Positions 7,125-16,763 of a stretch of DNA of 57,923 nt are shown one piece after another. Within the stretch, counting starts at the first letter, position 1; each line of letters begins with the position of its first letter. Under the pieces are notes generated by a model that was not told the DNA's origin, searched no databases, and was given only the letters and a program-made list of their open reading frames with translations. This DNA is from Porticoccaceae bacterium UBA1989 (GTDB lineage Bacteria; Pseudomonadota; Gammaproteobacteria; Pseudomonadales; Porticoccaceae). The stretch spans positions 1 through 57,923 of the forward strand of contig DDDD01000057.1 in the NCBI GenBank assembly GCA_002335945.1, written 5' to 3'. The translations under genes and the position numbers were made by a program.

Positions 7125-9617
7125 TTAAAACAGATCTTCTGGTAATGGACTTTGATTGTCGGCTGGGGCGATGCTACCAGCATTGATAAGTTCTGGGACA
7201 TTATCGGTTCTAAAGAACTCAAAAATACCTGTTTGATTGGGGCCAACGCGCTTACCTGTTTTGGCATCAATTTTAACCATAACAATGCCATTGGGCTGGG
7301 GATGTTTGACGTCCGGTTTACCCGCCAGTGCTGCGCCCATAAATTCGATCCAGATGGGTAGCGCCGCAGAGCCGCCATATTCATTGCGGCCAATCAGAGC
7401 ATTGTTATCAAAGCCAACCCAGGCAGTGGTGACAAGATCTGGAGAATAGCCAGAGAACCAAGCATCTCTGGGACCATTGGTCGTACCCGTTTTACCCGCC
7501 AAGTCGGTGCGGTTAAGTTTTTTAGCCTTGGTACCGGTGCCGCGCAAAATAACGTCCTTGAGCATTGAATCAATTAAAAATGCAGTCTGTTCGTCAATCA
7601 CGCGGGTGGCCGGAACCATGCTCACATTATTACTGTTCTGTAGGGCCTGCTTAATGACAGCCCAGCTCTCTTTCTCATTGTCGGGCAGGGATTCCTGAGC
7701 CAAATTATTAAGGAGTTCTTCGAGCCGAAAATCAATCGAATCCACGACATCGCTGGCAACGGTCTCTTCACAGGGATTACAAACGGTCGCTGGACTGGCC
7801 TGATAAATAATGGCGCCATTGCGGTCAATCACCTTATCGAGAATATGCGGTGTGACCCTGTATCCGCCATTGGCAAATACGGCGTAACCGGCGGCTATCT
7901 CCAAAGGGGTTAATGCATGACTGCCAAGTGCCAGTGAGAGATCGAGCGGCATATCGCTGGTATTGAAGCCAAAAGCCTGCAGACCTTCTAACGTGCGGTC
8001 TATACCCATGCGTCGCAGTAAGCGTATAGAGACAAGGTTGCGCGAACGATACAGGGCTTCACGGAGTCGGGTAGGGCCATAAAACTTGCCGCCATCGTTC
8101 TCTGGTCGCCAGGTATCTTCCAATTTACTGTCGTCAAACACGACGGGAGCATCGTTAATAATAGAGGCAGCGGTAAATCCACTGCTTAGAGCCGTGGTGT
8201 AAACAAAGGGCTTAAAGTTAGAGCCAGGTTGGCGTGTGGCCTGAGTAATTCGGTTAAACCGGCTCTGTCTGTAATCAAATCCGCCCACTAGGGCTCGTAT
8301 ACCACCATTATTAGGGGCTAGGGCAACCATGGCTGCCTGGGCTTCTGGCAGCTGTGCAAGGCTGACTCGATCCTCGGAATGACGGTGAATACGAATCAAG
8401 TCGCCGACAGTAAATAGGTCACCCGCAGATGCAATAGGTGCGCTGCGGGCGTTGACGGTTCTGTAAGTTCTAAGGTCTTCCAGGCCATCTGCCCAGTTTA
8501 ACGGTAATTGCAGGCCATCTTTGCTGAGTAGCTGTAAATGGTCCTCGGCAACCTCAGTGATTATGGCGGGCTCCAGGCCGCCATAGACTCGGGCTTTCCT
8601 GAGTACTTCCGCCCAGCTGTCCTCTTCAAGCCCTGACTGCTCTACACCACGATAGCCGTGGCGTCGATCGTAGGCCATTATTCCCGCCTGCAAGGCTTTA
8701 ACTGCATGGGCTTGCATAGCCGAATCTAGGGTAGTAATCGCGGTGTAACCTTCGGTGTAGGCTCTGAGGCCAAACTTACTGATTACTTCTTGGCGCACCA
8801 TCTCGGCGACATAGGAGGCGTCTATCTCTGACACAGAGCCATGGTAAGAGGCATTGTCTAGTTCGGCGATTGCAGCCTGATATTCCAAATCAGTGATATT
8901 ACCAAGGGATAACATACGGCCAAGGATCCAGTTTCTGCGCTGCATGGCCCGCTCTGAATTAGCCAGAGGGTTATAGCGGGATGGCGCCTTGGGTAAACCC
9001 GCGATAGTGGCGACTTCGCCTAGGCTCAACTCATCGAGGGTTTTGCCATAGTAAACCTGTGCCGCGGCGCCCACGCCATAGGCTCTGTTACCCATGTATA
9101 TTTTATTGGTATAGAGGGAAAGAATTTCCTGCTTCGAAAGCTCTTCTTCGATTCTAAAGGCAAGCAAAATCTCGTTAAACTTGCGAGTGAACTCCTGACG
9201 TTTACTCAAGAAGAAATTGCGCGCTACCTGCATGGTGATGGTACTGCCGCCACTACGAATCGATCCTGTCGTCACCAGTTCGACCGCTGCTCTTGCCAGG
9301 CCAGAGATAACAATGCCTTTATGTTCAAAGAAACTGTCGTCTTCGGCCGCCAAGAAAGCATCGATCATGTTCTGAGGTATTTCCTCAAAACTGACGGGCG
9401 AACGCTTCTTTTCACCAAATTCAGCGATAATTTTCAGATCTTGTGAATGAATTCGCAGTGGAATCTGTAACTCGATCTCCTTTAGCTCCTCGACTGATGG
9501 GAGTTTTGGGCTAAGGTAAAGGTATAAACATGAAGCAACCACAAGGAACCCACCACTTCCAAGCGCAGTAAGGATAGAGAGGTACTTCAAGAGGTTACGT
9601 TTTGTTAAGGACCGCAT
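7125..9617 (-). CDS. mrcA: Penicillin-binding protein 1A, bifunctional glycosyltransferase/transpeptidase
   Basis: Inner-membrane class A PBP of 830 residues that polymerises and cross-links peptidoglycan. One membrane segment lies at about residues 12-35. The GT51 domain follows, with the catalytic Glu92 in AAEDDSFFEHKG and the GGSTITMQVARN motif. An inserted OB-like region comes next. The transpeptidase has the serine motif SNFK at 466-469, an SRN motif (about 515-520) and KTGTT from Lys709. It is transcribed divergently from pilMNOPQ, as ponA is in Pseudomonas, and heads the minus-strand run down to pckA. Confidence 0.97.
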   Translation of the reverse strand: MRSLTKRNLLKYLSILTALGSGGFLVVASCLYLYLSPKLPSVEELKEIELQIPLRIHSQDLKIIAEFGEKKRSPVSFEEIPQNMIDAFLAAEDDSFFEHKGIVISGLARAAVELVTTGSIRSGGSTITMQVARNFFLSKRQEFTRKFNEILLAFRIEEELSKQEILSLYTNKIYMGNRAYGVGAAAQVYYGKTLDELSLGEVATIAGLPKAPSRYNPLANSERAMQRRNWILGRMLSLGNITDLEYQAAIAELDNASYHGSVSEIDASYVAEMVRQEVISKFGLRAYTEGYTAITTLDSAMQAHAVKALQAGIMAYDRRHGYRGVEQSGLEEDSWAEVLRKARVYGGLEPAIITEVAEDHLQLLSKDGLQLPLNWADGLEDLRTYRTVNARSAPIASAGDLFTVGDLIRIHRHSEDRVSLAQLPEAQAAMVALAPNNGGIRALVGGFDYRQSRFNRITQATRQPGSNFKPFVYTTALSSGFTAASIINDAPVVFDDSKLEDTWRPENDGGKFYGPTRLREALYRSRNLVSIRLLRRMGIDRTLEGLQAFGFNTSDMPLDLSLALGSHALTPLEIAAGYAVFANGGYRVTPHILDKVIDRNGAIIYQASPATVCNPCEETVASDVVDSIDFRLEELLNNLAQESLPDNEKESWAVIKQALQNSNNVSMVPATRVIDEQTAFLIDSMLKDVILRGTGTKAKKLNRTDLAGKTGTTNGPRDAWFSGYSPDLVTTAWVGFDNNALIGRNEYGGSAALPIWIEFMGAALAGKPDVKHPQPNGIVMVKIDAKTGKRVGPNQTGIFEFFRTDNVPELINAGSIAPADNQSPLPEDLF

Positions 9618-9645
9618 TTTTCAGCCACCAGTAAAATGAAGGTCT

Positions 9646-9651
9646 ATTATA
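9646..9651 (-). promoter_or_regulatory. Probable -10 box for mrcA
   Basis: A perfect TATAAT on the minus strand lies 29 bases upstream of the mrcA start, which would leave a leader of about 20 bases. The -35 region is poor. The 136-base mrcA/pilM intergenic region also holds an ACTATAAAGG stretch facing pilM, which is a weaker candidate for the pil promoter. Confidence 0.45.
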
Positions 9652-9753
9652 AGGTGTAGGTAATGTGAAGTGCATCATTTGCGAGCAAGGGAAACACTGT
9701 TAATGTCGTTTCTCGCCAAGGTTGGCCCCACTATAAAGGATGATAGCTAAGAA

Positions 9754-10821
9754 ATGAGATTTTTAGAGTTTTTATCAAAGCCCGCTAAACCTATGCTCGG
9801 ACTTGATATTTCATCTTCTGCCGTTAAGTTAATTGAGCTAAGTAAGTCTGCAGAAGGCTACAAAGTCGAAGCTTATCGCGTTATGCCGATACCCGCCAAC
9901 ACCGTTGTCGAGAAGAACATTGCCGATGTTGAAGCTCTGGCTGAGGCCATCGAAAAGGTTGTGGCTCGTTCTGGCACCAAACTTTCTGATACAGCAGTCG
10001 CAGTATCGGGCTCCTCTGTTATCACTAAAGAGATCGAATTACCTGCTGGCTTGACCGATTTGCAGATGGAAATGCAGATTGAAGTCGAGGCGGATCAGTA
10101 CATCCCTTATCCCATGGAAGAGGTCGCTTTTGATTTTGATGTCTTGGGCCCTGTAGAAACCAATGCTGATTTGGTACGTGTACTATTAGCCGCTTGCCGA
10201 CAAGAAAACGTTGAACACCGCCGCCAGGCCTTGGAGTTGGCTGGGCTCAACCCCAAAGTAGTCGATGTCGAAGGCTTTGCTGTTGAGCGAGCCTACAAAC
10301 TGATGGAAGATCAACTCGATGATGTGGGTGATCAGGTTGTGGCCATTGCTGATATTGGCGCCACCATGTTCACCTTCACCGTGTTGATGGACGGCAAAAC
10401 TATCTACACCAGAGAGCAATTATTCGGTGGCAAACAGCTTACGGAAGAAATTCAGCGTCGATATGGGCTGTCCTACGAAGAAGCGGGGGAGGCGAAGCGC
10501 AATGGTGGCCTTCCTGAGGACTATGAAACCGAAGTGCTCGGTCCGTTTAAAGAATCATTGATTCAACATATCACCCGATCACTGCAGTTCTTTTATTCTT
10601 CCAGCCAGTACAATTATATTGACCAGCTTTTCTTAGCTGGGGGTGTCTCGGCACTGGATGGTTTAGTCGAGGAGGTAGAGCATTCTCTCGGTTTGCCGGT
10701 CGCCGTTGCCAATCTTCTATCAAATATGCAGATTAACAAATCAATCAATGGTTCCTCCCTAGCAAATGACGGCCCCGCCATGATGCTGGCCGTGGGATTG
10801 GCGTTAAGGAGTTTTGATTAA
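9754..10821 (+). CDS. pilM: Type IV pilus assembly protein PilM
   Basis: Cytoplasmic actin-like ATPase fold protein of 355 residues that binds the N-terminal tail of PilN and links the pilus motor to the alignment complex. The FtsA-like fold is indicated by the MLGLDISSSAVKLIEL strand at the N-terminus, the AIADIGATMFTF phosphate loop and the FLAGGVSALDGL adenosine motif near the C-terminus. It is the first gene of pilMNOPQ. Its stop overlaps the pilN start by one base, so translation is coupled. Confidence 0.96.
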   Translation: MRFLEFLSKPAKPMLGLDISSSAVKLIELSKSAEGYKVEAYRVMPIPANTVVEKNIADVEALAEAIEKVVARSGTKLSDTAVAVSGSSVITKEIELPAGLTDLQMEMQIEVEADQYIPYPMEEVAFDFDVLGPVETNADLVRVLLAACRQENVEHRRQALELAGLNPKVVDVEGFAVERAYKLMEDQLDDVGDQVVAIADIGATMFTFTVLMDGKTIYTREQLFGGKQLTEEIQRRYGLSYEEAGEAKRNGGLPEDYETEVLGPFKESLIQHITRSLQFFYSSSQYNYIDQLFLAGGVSALDGLVEEVEHSLGLPVAVANLLSNMQINKSINGSSLANDGPAMMLAVGLALRSFD

Positions 10822-11387
10822 TGTCGCAGATTAATTTACTTCCTTGGCGGGAAGAGTCTAGAGAGCAGCAGAAAAAAGAGTACCTCACCAAGCTAAGCTT
10901 TGTGGGTCTGCTCGCAGTGCTACTGGTATTTATATGGATTACCTTTGCCAGCACAGAACTGGCTAATCAAAACGACCGCAATGCCTATCTTGAAACCAAC
11001 ATTGCTGAACTTGATAAAAAGGTTTCTGAGATTCGGGAACTTAAAAGTAAAAAACAGGAAATGATTGCACGAATGAAAGTCATTCAAGATCTTCAGGGAA
11101 CCCGCTCTGAAATTGTTAAGGTCTTCGATGAGTTAGTCCGTGCGCTACCCGACGGGATTTATCTCTCTGAACTAGATAAAACGGGCAGCGATATAAAAAT
11201 GTCTGGGTTTGCAGAATCTAATAATCGCATATCCACATTGATGAGAAATTTGGATAAGTCGCACAAATATCAAGACTCCAACTTAGCCAAAGTTGAGCAG
11301 GACGAAACCCTAGGCACTCAGGGAAGCGTATTTGATTTACAGATAAAGGTCGAAGCTCAGGCAACGGATATAGCTGCCAGCCAATAG
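10821..11387 (+). CDS. pilN: Type IV pilus assembly protein PilN
   Basis: Inner-membrane alignment protein of 188 residues. The N-terminus carries the conserved PilM-binding motif INLLPWRE at residues 4-11. One membrane helix follows (about 31-48), then a coiled coil rich in Asp, Lys and Glu and a periplasmic ferredoxin-like domain that pairs with PilO. The stop codon sits in the loop of a perfect hairpin, and an unusual 106-base gap separates it from pilO. Confidence 0.95.
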   Translation: MSQINLLPWREESREQQKKEYLTKLSFVGLLAVLLVFIWITFASTELANQNDRNAYLETNIAELDKKVSEIRELKSKKQEMIARMKVIQDLQGTRSEIVKVFDELVRALPDGIYLSELDKTGSDIKMSGFAESNNRISTLMRNLDKSHKYQDSNLAKVEQDETLGTQGSVFDLQIKVEAQATDIAASQ

Positions 11388-11395
11388 GGCTGGCA
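11375..11395 (+). promoter_or_regulatory. Hairpin spanning the pilN stop codon
   Basis: TGCCAGCC (11375-11382) and GGCTGGCA (11388-11395) are perfect complements around the loop AATAG, which contains two bases of the stop codon TAG (11385-11387). No T-run follows, so it is not an ordinary terminator. It may mark an RNA processing or stabilising point inside the pil message. Confidence 0.5.
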
Positions 11396-11493
11396 GTTGC
11401 AAGAGCTATTAACTATAAGAGCCGTCAGCTAAAAGAATTTTTGATAATATTCAAACCGATTAGAATTAACGAACAAAAAAGTGCAGGGACGAT

Positions 11494-12105
11494 ATGTCAT
11501 TTAAAGACAGCTTAAACGAATTGCAGGAAATTGATTTCGCCGATCTGGATATTCAACAGATAGGTGTATGGCCTAGTTCACTAAAGACAATACTGCTGGT
11601 GTTGGTGCTTATCCTTATCTTGGCGTTGGGTTATTTTTTCAAGATAAAAGAAATGAGCCAGCAACATTTTGTCGCCGCGCAAAAAGAATTGAAATTGCTT
11701 GAACAATATGAAAACAAGGCATTTCAAGCAGCCAATCTGGATGCCTATCGGCAGCAGATGATTGAGCTGGATGAGACCTTCGGCGCCCTACTAAAGCAGC
11801 TGCCTAAAGACACCGAAGTGCCTGGCTTACTAGAAGATATTACTGAGGTGGCTTACGGCAGTGGCCTGAGCATGAAATCGATCTCCCTACAGCCAGAGCG
11901 GGCTTCAGAGTTCTATATAGAATTACCTATCAAAATTGATGTAACCGGTGACTATCATGATTTTGGTTCCTTTGTGAGTGGTGTCGCTGCCTTGCCGCGG
12001 ATTGTAACGCTCCACGATTACTCGATTACCCAAACCAATGGCACGCTACTTAACTTAGTGATTGAAGCTAAAACTTATCGCTATAAAGCGGAGGGCGTTC
12101 AATGA
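11494..12105 (+). CDS. pilO: Type IV pilus assembly protein PilO
   Basis: Inner-membrane partner of PilN, 203 residues. It has a short cytoplasmic N-terminus, one membrane helix at about residues 32-48, a coiled coil, and a periplasmic domain with the usual LPKDTEVPGLLEDI segment. The PilN/PilO heterodimer spans from PilM to the PilP lipoprotein. An in-frame overlap of four bases couples it to pilP. Confidence 0.95.
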   Translation: MSFKDSLNELQEIDFADLDIQQIGVWPSSLKTILLVLVLILILALGYFFKIKEMSQQHFVAAQKELKLLEQYENKAFQAANLDAYRQQMIELDETFGALLKQLPKDTEVPGLLEDITEVAYGSGLSMKSISLQPERASEFYIELPIKIDVTGDYHDFGSFVSGVAALPRIVTLHDYSITQTNGTLLNLVIEAKTYRYKAEGVQ

Positions 12106-12620
12106 AAAAAATAGCGTTAATGGTGGTGAGTTTATTGGCATTGGCGAGTTGCTCCGGTGGTAATCAGTTTGATGATCTAGATGCCAAACTGGCAGATTCT
12201 CGTAATCGCCCCCAGGGCAAAATTGAGCCACTGCCCACCTATCCGTCAGCAGAGCGATTTAGTTATAGCGCCTTAGCCATGCGCAGTCCCTTTGAACCGC
12301 CTGTGGTATTAACCGGTGATGAAAGAGTATCTGGCAATGCGGTTTCGGAGCCTAATCAGGCGAGACAGAAAGAGCCGCTTGAACTGGTTAATTACAGCTC
12401 ACTATCAATGGTTGGAACTCTCAGTAAAGATGCACAGACATGGGCTCTGATCAATGATGGTGAAGGCAGAATCCACAGGGTAATGCAGGGTAATTATTTA
12501 GGCAGAAATTTCGGCAAGATTACGGCTGTTAATAATGTGGAAATAGAAGTTTTGGAAACCGTTCCAGATGGAAAAGGTGGATGGATTAACCGGCCCAGAA
12601 CATTGGGCATGAATGAATAG
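12102..12620 (+). CDS. pilP: Type IV pilus lipoprotein PilP
   Basis: Lipoprotein of 172 residues that connects PilN/PilO to the secretin PilQ. The signal peptide ends in a lipobox LALASC with the lipidated cysteine at about residue 17. A disordered linker follows and then the compact beta domain, with the LVNYSSLSMVGTL strand and the GEGRIHRVMQGNYLG core typical of PilP. It overlaps pilO by four bases and is followed by pilQ. Confidence 0.95.
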   Translation: MKKIALMVVSLLALASCSGGNQFDDLDAKLADSRNRPQGKIEPLPTYPSAERFSYSALAMRSPFEPPVVLTGDERVSGNAVSEPNQARQKEPLELVNYSSLSMVGTLSKDAQTWALINDGEGRIHRVMQGNYLGRNFGKITAVNNVEIEVLETVPDGKGGWINRPRTLGMNE

Positions 12621-12646
12621 TGATCAACTCGTTAGGGAAAATTAAA

Positions 12647-14896
12647 ATGATTAGTCGACTCAAGCACTGTTTGTATTTGTCATTACTTGCTGTATCCGGA
12701 TTACTGTACGGATCTACTATCTGGGCTACGGAAGTAACAGATATAGACTTTGCATCCCTGCCGGGAGATCAGTTTGAAATCACATTGGGGTTTTCTGAAG
12801 AGCCACCAGAGCCAAAGGCTTATGAAATCGCCACGCCGGCGCGTTTGGTGTTGGATTTCCCTGGGGTCCAAAGTGCCCTCGATAAGAAGAAATACACATT
12901 GTCCTTTGAAAATGCACGCAATGCAGTGGTCATATCCGACGGTGCTCGTACGCGCCTTATTCTAAATCTGGTGGAGCCGGTTCCCTTTGATACGCGCATT
13001 GAGGGTAATAGTTTAGTGCTACGGGTGGGGATCGATAACGGCTCTAGACGCAAGTCTAGTGACCTGGTTGCCGAGCTTTCATCATCTACTGTTGAAAGCG
13101 GTATCGATGCTGATTTTGCACTCACAGGCATAGACTTTAAGCGTGGTCCCGAAGGTGCCGGACTGATTACCATCGACCTTAGTGATCCTGCCGTTAATGT
13201 GGATATCGACAAGGTAGGTAAAAAAATTCGTTTAGAATTCTATCAAACCGAGCTGCCTGAGCAGCTAGATCGCAGGCTGGATGTGGTGGACTTTGCGACA
13301 CCAGTAGAAGCGATTGATAGCGTCCAGGATGGCTCGACTACAGTGGTTGTGATTGAGGCCGGTGGTCAGTATGACTACTTAGCCTATCAGGCAGACAGCC
13401 AATATATAGTTAGTGTGAAGCCATTGACTGATTTGGAGCTTGAAGCACAAAACAAGAAGTTTGATTTCAGTGGCGAACGTCTGTCATTAAATTTTCAGGA
13501 TATTGAAGTGCGCTCAGTACTGCAGATAATCGCCGACTTTACCTCACTCAACCTGGTGGCCAGCGACACCGTGACTGGCAGCATTACCCTGCGCCTAGAT
13601 AAAGTGCCCTGGGATCAGGCTCTGGAAATTGTACTCAAGGCTAAGGGTTTGGATAAGCGACAGGAGGGAAATGTATTAATGGTTGCGCCGGCGGCGGAAA
13701 TCGCTGAGCAGGAGCGCCTGCAGGTCGAAGCCAACAAGCAGTTGCAGGAATTAGCGCCATTAGAAACCGCCTTTGTGCGCATTAAATATGCGGATGCAGC
13801 GGAGATTTTTGAATTGTTCACCGTTAAAGCGGATCAGGGTGGCCAGTCAGGTGGTGGTCAGTCTGAAGGTAACGCCACTAACAGCATTCTCTCTGAGCGG
13901 GGTAGCGCCATTGTTGATGAGCGTACTAACACCATTATTTTGACAGATACTGAAGACAAGATTAATGAGTTCAAACGTTTGATTGATGAAATTGATGTAC
14001 CCATTAAGCAGGTATTAATCGAAGCGCGGATCGTGATTGCGAACACCGACTTTAAAAAGGAGCTAGGTGTCACCTGGGGGTTGGCGGGATTGGATAAGTT
14101 AGCTGGCGGGCAGATTGGCAGTGCCAGTGGTGATCGTAGTCTGGGTTTTTCTGGTCGTCGATCAGGATTAACCCCGGGGGCTGGTGTGATTGATACTTTT
14201 ACCTACTCCGCAGATGAAATAGAGAGAGATGATGGTGCCGATGGTATTGCTGGCACTGCGGATGATGGCCCGACGCTATTTACCCAGAATTATGATTTCG
14301 GCTTGGGTGATAGTCTGGCGGTAGATTTGGGCGTCGCTAACCCTACAGGATCATTTAGTCTGGGTTACCTCACTGATAACTTCCTGATTGATCTTGAGCT
14401 CAGCGCATTGGAATCTGATGGCTATGGTGAAATTGTCTCTCAGCCCAAGGTTTTAACCGGTGACAAGCAGCAGGCGACAATCAAGTCTGGTACTGAAATC
14501 GCCTATGAAAAGGAAACCTCCAGTGGTGCCACCAGCGTTGAATTTAAAGAGGCGGTATTACAGCTACAGGTAACGCCTCAGATTACGCCGGATAACCGAA
14601 TCATTATGGACCTGCTCGTATCTCAGGATTCTGTAGGCTCCATTATTTCCGGTGGAGAGCCTTCAATTGATGTGACTCGTATCGAGACTCAGGCACTGGT
14701 TGGAGATGGTCAGACCCTAGTATTAGGCGGTATTTTCCAAACTGAAGAGGTAAACGGTACAGAAAAGGTGCCTTTTCTTGGCGATATACCCTATTTAGGT
14801 AAGCTTTTCAGAAATGACCTGCGAAATATTGAAAAACGTGAAATACTCATCTTTATAACTCCAAAAATAATTGATGATAATCTCCTGGATCGATGA
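12647..14896 (+). CDS. pilQ: Type IV pilus secretin PilQ
   Basis: Outer-membrane channel through which the pilus emerges; 749 residues from the preferred start. Order of parts: signal peptide (about 1-28), two AMIN domains that bind peptidoglycan (about 30-125 and 150-260), a secretin/TonB N-terminal domain (about 280-345), an N1 domain with a Gly/Ser/Gln-rich spacer, and the C-terminal secretin barrel. A low-complexity and acidic insert occupies about 481-563 (see findings). A GTG at 12620 is in frame, but ATG 12647 has AGGGA at 12634-12638 with good spacing and starts the signal peptide correctly. It overlaps aroK by four bases. Confidence 0.95.
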   Translation: MISRLKHCLYLSLLAVSGLLYGSTIWATEVTDIDFASLPGDQFEITLGFSEEPPEPKAYEIATPARLVLDFPGVQSALDKKKYTLSFENARNAVVISDGARTRLILNLVEPVPFDTRIEGNSLVLRVGIDNGSRRKSSDLVAELSSSTVESGIDADFALTGIDFKRGPEGAGLITIDLSDPAVNVDIDKVGKKIRLEFYQTELPEQLDRRLDVVDFATPVEAIDSVQDGSTTVVVIEAGGQYDYLAYQADSQYIVSVKPLTDLELEAQNKKFDFSGERLSLNFQDIEVRSVLQIIADFTSLNLVASDTVTGSITLRLDKVPWDQALEIVLKAKGLDKRQEGNVLMVAPAAEIAEQERLQVEANKQLQELAPLETAFVRIKYADAAEIFELFTVKADQGGQSGGGQSEGNATNSILSERGSAIVDERTNTIILTDTEDKINEFKRLIDEIDVPIKQVLIEARIVIANTDFKKELGVTWGLAGLDKLAGGQIGSASGDRSLGFSGRRSGLTPGAGVIDTFTYSADEIERDDGADGIAGTADDGPTLFTQNYDFGLGDSLAVDLGVANPTGSFSLGYLTDNFLIDLELSALESDGYGEIVSQPKVLTGDKQQATIKSGTEIAYEKETSSGATSVEFKEAVLQLQVTPQITPDNRIIMDLLVSQDSVGSIISGGEPSIDVTRIETQALVGDGQTLVLGGIFQTEEVNGTEKVPFLGDIPYLGKLFRNDLRNIEKREILIFITPKIIDDNLLDR

Positions 14897-15411
14897 GCGA
14901 ACAGCATATATTTCTAGTCGGGCCCATGGGGGCCGGCAAAACTACTATTGGTAGACAGCTAGCTGACTTTCTTTGTCGGCCATTTATCGACGTGGATAAT
15001 GAAATTGAAGCCCGCACTGGTGCGGATATTCAGTGGATATTTGATATGGAAGGCGAAGAGGGCTTCCGTGATCGAGAAACCAAGGTTCTCCAGGCCATTA
15101 TAGATACCTCGCCCTCCAGTATTATTGCCACGGGCGGCGGTATTATTCTGCGCAGTGAAAACCGCAAAACGCTCCATGAAAGTGGCCAGGTTGTTTATCT
15201 GTCCGCAACCAAAGAGCAGCTCTACGAGCGCACGCGACGTGATAAGAATCGACCATTGCTGCAAGTCGATGATCGACGCGCGGTTATTGATCAGCTAGTC
15301 GAAAAGCGCGACCCTCTGTATCGTGAGATAGCTGACCTGACATTTCCTTCGGGCTCCACCCAGCCCAATAGAATAGCAAAAAAACTCGCCGAAGCATTAT
15401 CAGAGCTTTGA
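14893..15411 (+). CDS. aroK: Shikimate kinase
   Basis: Phosphorylates shikimate to shikimate 3-phosphate with ATP in aromatic amino acid synthesis. The 172-residue protein has a P-loop GPMGAGKT at residues 10-17, a shikimate-binding DVDNEIE segment, and TGGGII as the second substrate-binding loop. The lid contains RDKNRPLL. Its ATG overlaps the pilQ stop, and aroB follows after 62 bases, the usual aroKB pair. Confidence 0.97.
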   Translation: MSEQHIFLVGPMGAGKTTIGRQLADFLCRPFIDVDNEIEARTGADIQWIFDMEGEEGFRDRETKVLQAIIDTSPSSIIATGGGIILRSENRKTLHESGQVVYLSATKEQLYERTRRDKNRPLLQVDDRRAVIDQLVEKRDPLYREIADLTFPSGSTQPNRIAKKLAEALSEL

Positions 15412-15473
15412 TAATGAGCCCCGTCTACGCATAATGTGCCTCAGCTTACCTATTACGTAGAGTTGCAGCCCGC

Positions 15474-16586
15474 ATGAGTATCACAGACAGCACCATTGTT
15501 AACCCCGCCAAATCCATTAATGTTGATTTGGGGGAGCGTAGCTATCCCATTCATATTGGCTCGGGGCAGATTTTACAGGCTGATATCAGTCAGTATGTTC
15601 AGGGTAAAAAGGCCCTGATTGTCAGCAATGAAACCATTGCCCCTCTGTATCTCCAGTCGATTTTGGATCAACTCCAAGATAAACAGGTCGATCAGGTGAT
15701 TCTCAAGGACGGCGAGCAGTACAAAAACCTCGATAACCTCAATTTAATTTTCACCCAGCTGATTGAAAAACATCATGACCGTAAAACCACATTGATTGCC
15801 CTTGGCGGTGGCGTGGTGGGTGACATGACCGGCTATGCAGCGGCTAGCTATCAGCGCGGCGTGCCCTTTATTCAAATTCCTACCACCTTGCTGTCTCAGG
15901 TAGATTCTTCGGTGGGAGGCAAAACCGCCGTAAACCATGCTTTGGGCAAGAATATGATCGGGGCTTTTTACCAGCCTCAGGCCGTAATTATTGATACGGA
16001 TACCCTGGCAACGCTTCCTCAGCGCGAGTTTTGTGCGGGTATGGCTGAGGTTATCAAATACGGCTTGATCTCTGATGAGGACTTTTTTCACTGGTTAGAG
16101 GCAAATGTTGACGCGTTACTCGCGCGGGACCCTCAGGCTCTGGCCACGGCCATAGAGCGATCTTGCCTAAATAAAGCCAAGGTTGTGAGTGCCGACGAAA
16201 CTGAACAGGGCATTCGGGCTATTCTTAACTTGGGCCATACCTTTGGTCATGCGATAGAAACTTTTCAGCAATACACTGGCCTGTTACATGGCGAGGCGGT
16301 TGCTGTGGGTATGGTTATGGCGGCTGAACTTTCAGTGCTGTCTGGTGCACTCAAACCTGAGGATGTGGAAAGAACAAAAGGCCTAATTAACGCGTTTTCG
16401 CTGCCTGTAGCGCCACCACAGGATATGCATGCCGATGATTTTATGGCTCTGATGGTGCGAGATAAAAAGGTGTTAGATGGACAACTTCGCTTGATTCTAC
16501 TTGAGCGTATTGGCAGCGCGACTGTCACGGCTGATTTTCGACTGCAATGGCTGGAAGCAACATTGGCTAAAGCCTGTAGCGCCTAA
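15474..16586 (+). CDS. aroB: 3-dehydroquinate synthase
   Basis: NAD- and metal-dependent enzyme that cyclises DAHP to 3-dehydroquinate. The 370-residue protein shows the NAD-binding GGGVVGDMTGYAA segment, the PTTLLSQVDSSVGGKTAVNH substrate loop, and the metal ligands in AEVIKYG and in the NLGHTFGHAIE and LLHGEAVAVGM segments. About ten extra residues precede the usual KSINVDLGERSY start, so a later start is conceivable, but no good internal start codon is present. Unlike enterobacteria, no damX or dam follows. Confidence 0.97.
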   Translation: MSITDSTIVNPAKSINVDLGERSYPIHIGSGQILQADISQYVQGKKALIVSNETIAPLYLQSILDQLQDKQVDQVILKDGEQYKNLDNLNLIFTQLIEKHHDRKTTLIALGGGVVGDMTGYAAASYQRGVPFIQIPTTLLSQVDSSVGGKTAVNHALGKNMIGAFYQPQAVIIDTDTLATLPQREFCAGMAEVIKYGLISDEDFFHWLEANVDALLARDPQALATAIERSCLNKAKVVSADETEQGIRAILNLGHTFGHAIETFQQYTGLLHGEAVAVGMVMAAELSVLSGALKPEDVERTKGLINAFSLPVAPPQDMHADDFMALMVRDKKVLDGQLRLILLERIGSATVTADFRLQWLEATLAKACSA

Positions 16587-16615
16587 AAAGCCTAATCCAA
16601 ACCCCGATTGCTGCG

Positions 16616-16650
16616 TATAATTCATAGTCAGAATTAAGTATTCCTATAAT
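16616..16650 (+). promoter_or_regulatory. Two TATAAT boxes upstream of gltB
   Basis: Perfect TATAAT hexamers occur at 16616-16621 and 16645-16650 in the 233-base gap before gltB. Neither has a strong -35 box. If used, they give leaders of about 190 and 160 bases. A leader hairpin is described separately. Confidence 0.4.
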
Positions 16651-16763
16651 CCTGCTTATATTTGCGACAAAGCGTACGCTGATTGGGCTAGAGGCTACTA
16701 TCGCGGTATATAAGCGATTGTCGACTTCCCCTTCTCTGTGTAAAATAACAGGCTTTGCGCCCA

